Of a stretch of DNA of 64,000 nucleotides, positions 63,836 through 64,000 are shown piece by piece. Positions within the stretch are counted from its first letter, which is position 1. The number at the start of each line of letters is the position of its first letter. The notes beneath the pieces were generated by a model, which was not told the origin of the DNA, ran no database searches, and was given only the letters and a program-made list of their open reading frames with translations. The position numbers were made by a program, and so were the translations under genes. Source of the DNA: Azorinus chamasolen (lineage: Eukaryota > Mollusca > Bivalvia > Cardiida > Solecurtidae); assembly GCA_963576725.1 (NCBI GenBank), contig OY755243.1, positions 36,183,846-36,247,845 on the forward strand. Reading direction: 5' to 3'.

Positions 63836-64000
63836 TGAAGTTGGCTTACACTTTTTGAAAAAAAAAATCAGCGGGGTATATAATATGTAATTGGCATGTG
63901 AGTGACAGCAGATGAGGCTTAGTGCTGGCTGACTTAATCCAGAAGAATTTTGGACCTGACTTGCATAAACGCGACACATTCTACAATGGTTCTCAGACAG
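63836..64000. other. Unannotated window end
   Basis: Nothing recognised. The 144-codon reverse frame at 63545-63979 crosses two mobile elements and is not a gene. Confidence 0.4.

Noticed and set aside
63545..63979. 144-codon reverse open frame
   Set aside because: Runs through a family A MITE and its nested CAGG-ended element, so its sequence is explained by repeats.

Overview
The window is animal DNA and most likely from a bivalve mollusc. That assignment is inference: the sequence is AT-rich and intergenic-looking, dense in short inverted-repeat elements, and carries gtccgtcgtc / 'atggccctctt' type repeats that I associate with bivalve genomes. No database search was possible. I see no host gene with a supportable exon structure. 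The only intact protein-coding gene is a transposase at 21923-23494.

Most of the sequence consists of mobile elements nested in one another. I use working family names. Families A, B, C and G are roughly 200-300 bp miniature inverted-repeat elements (MITEs) bounded by TTAA, with ends starting CCCTTT, CCCATT or CCCTTC. The TTAA target site and CCC-initial ends fit the piggyBac superfamily. Family D has ends CAGTARAACCT and TA target sites (pogo/Tigger-like). Family E is a hairpin element with CAGAG-type ends. Family I is a palindrome built on CAAACAGTTTGGATCC. A further group has CAGG-type ends with 5- or 6-bp target duplications and one with an 8-bp duplication (hAT-like).

Layout: 1-3.8 kb, mostly unrecognised with a MITE nested in a MITE and a 44-bp tandem array. 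3.8-4.9 kb, a Tigger-like non-autonomous element. 5.8-12.3 kb, several CAGG-ended elements, a tRNA-like pol III relic and a long hairpin. 13.7-18.4 kb, a 4.7-kb element with near-perfect ends, full of later insertions. 18.6-21.1 kb, nested A and E elements. 21.2-24.3 kb, a complete Tigger/pogo transposon. 24.3-25.7 kb, tandem-duplicated MITEs and a satellite grown from a MITE end. 25.8-31.2 kb, a large element with subterminal palindromes, a 1.4-kb (TAC)n/(TAG)n block and a broken reverse-strand coding relic. 31.4-36.3 kb, MITEs and molluscan-type tandem repeats. 36.3-40.5 kb, an 8-bp-duplication hAT-like element and a 2.9-kb element holding a LINE relic. 41-64 kb, dozens of MITEs, several minisatellites and clear nested insertions.

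The elements interact mainly through reciprocal insertion (C and B into D, D into C, B into A, A into A). This implies overlapping periods of activity. A recurring signal is that families with different ends share the same central palindrome, GCTCCTNNAGGAGC.
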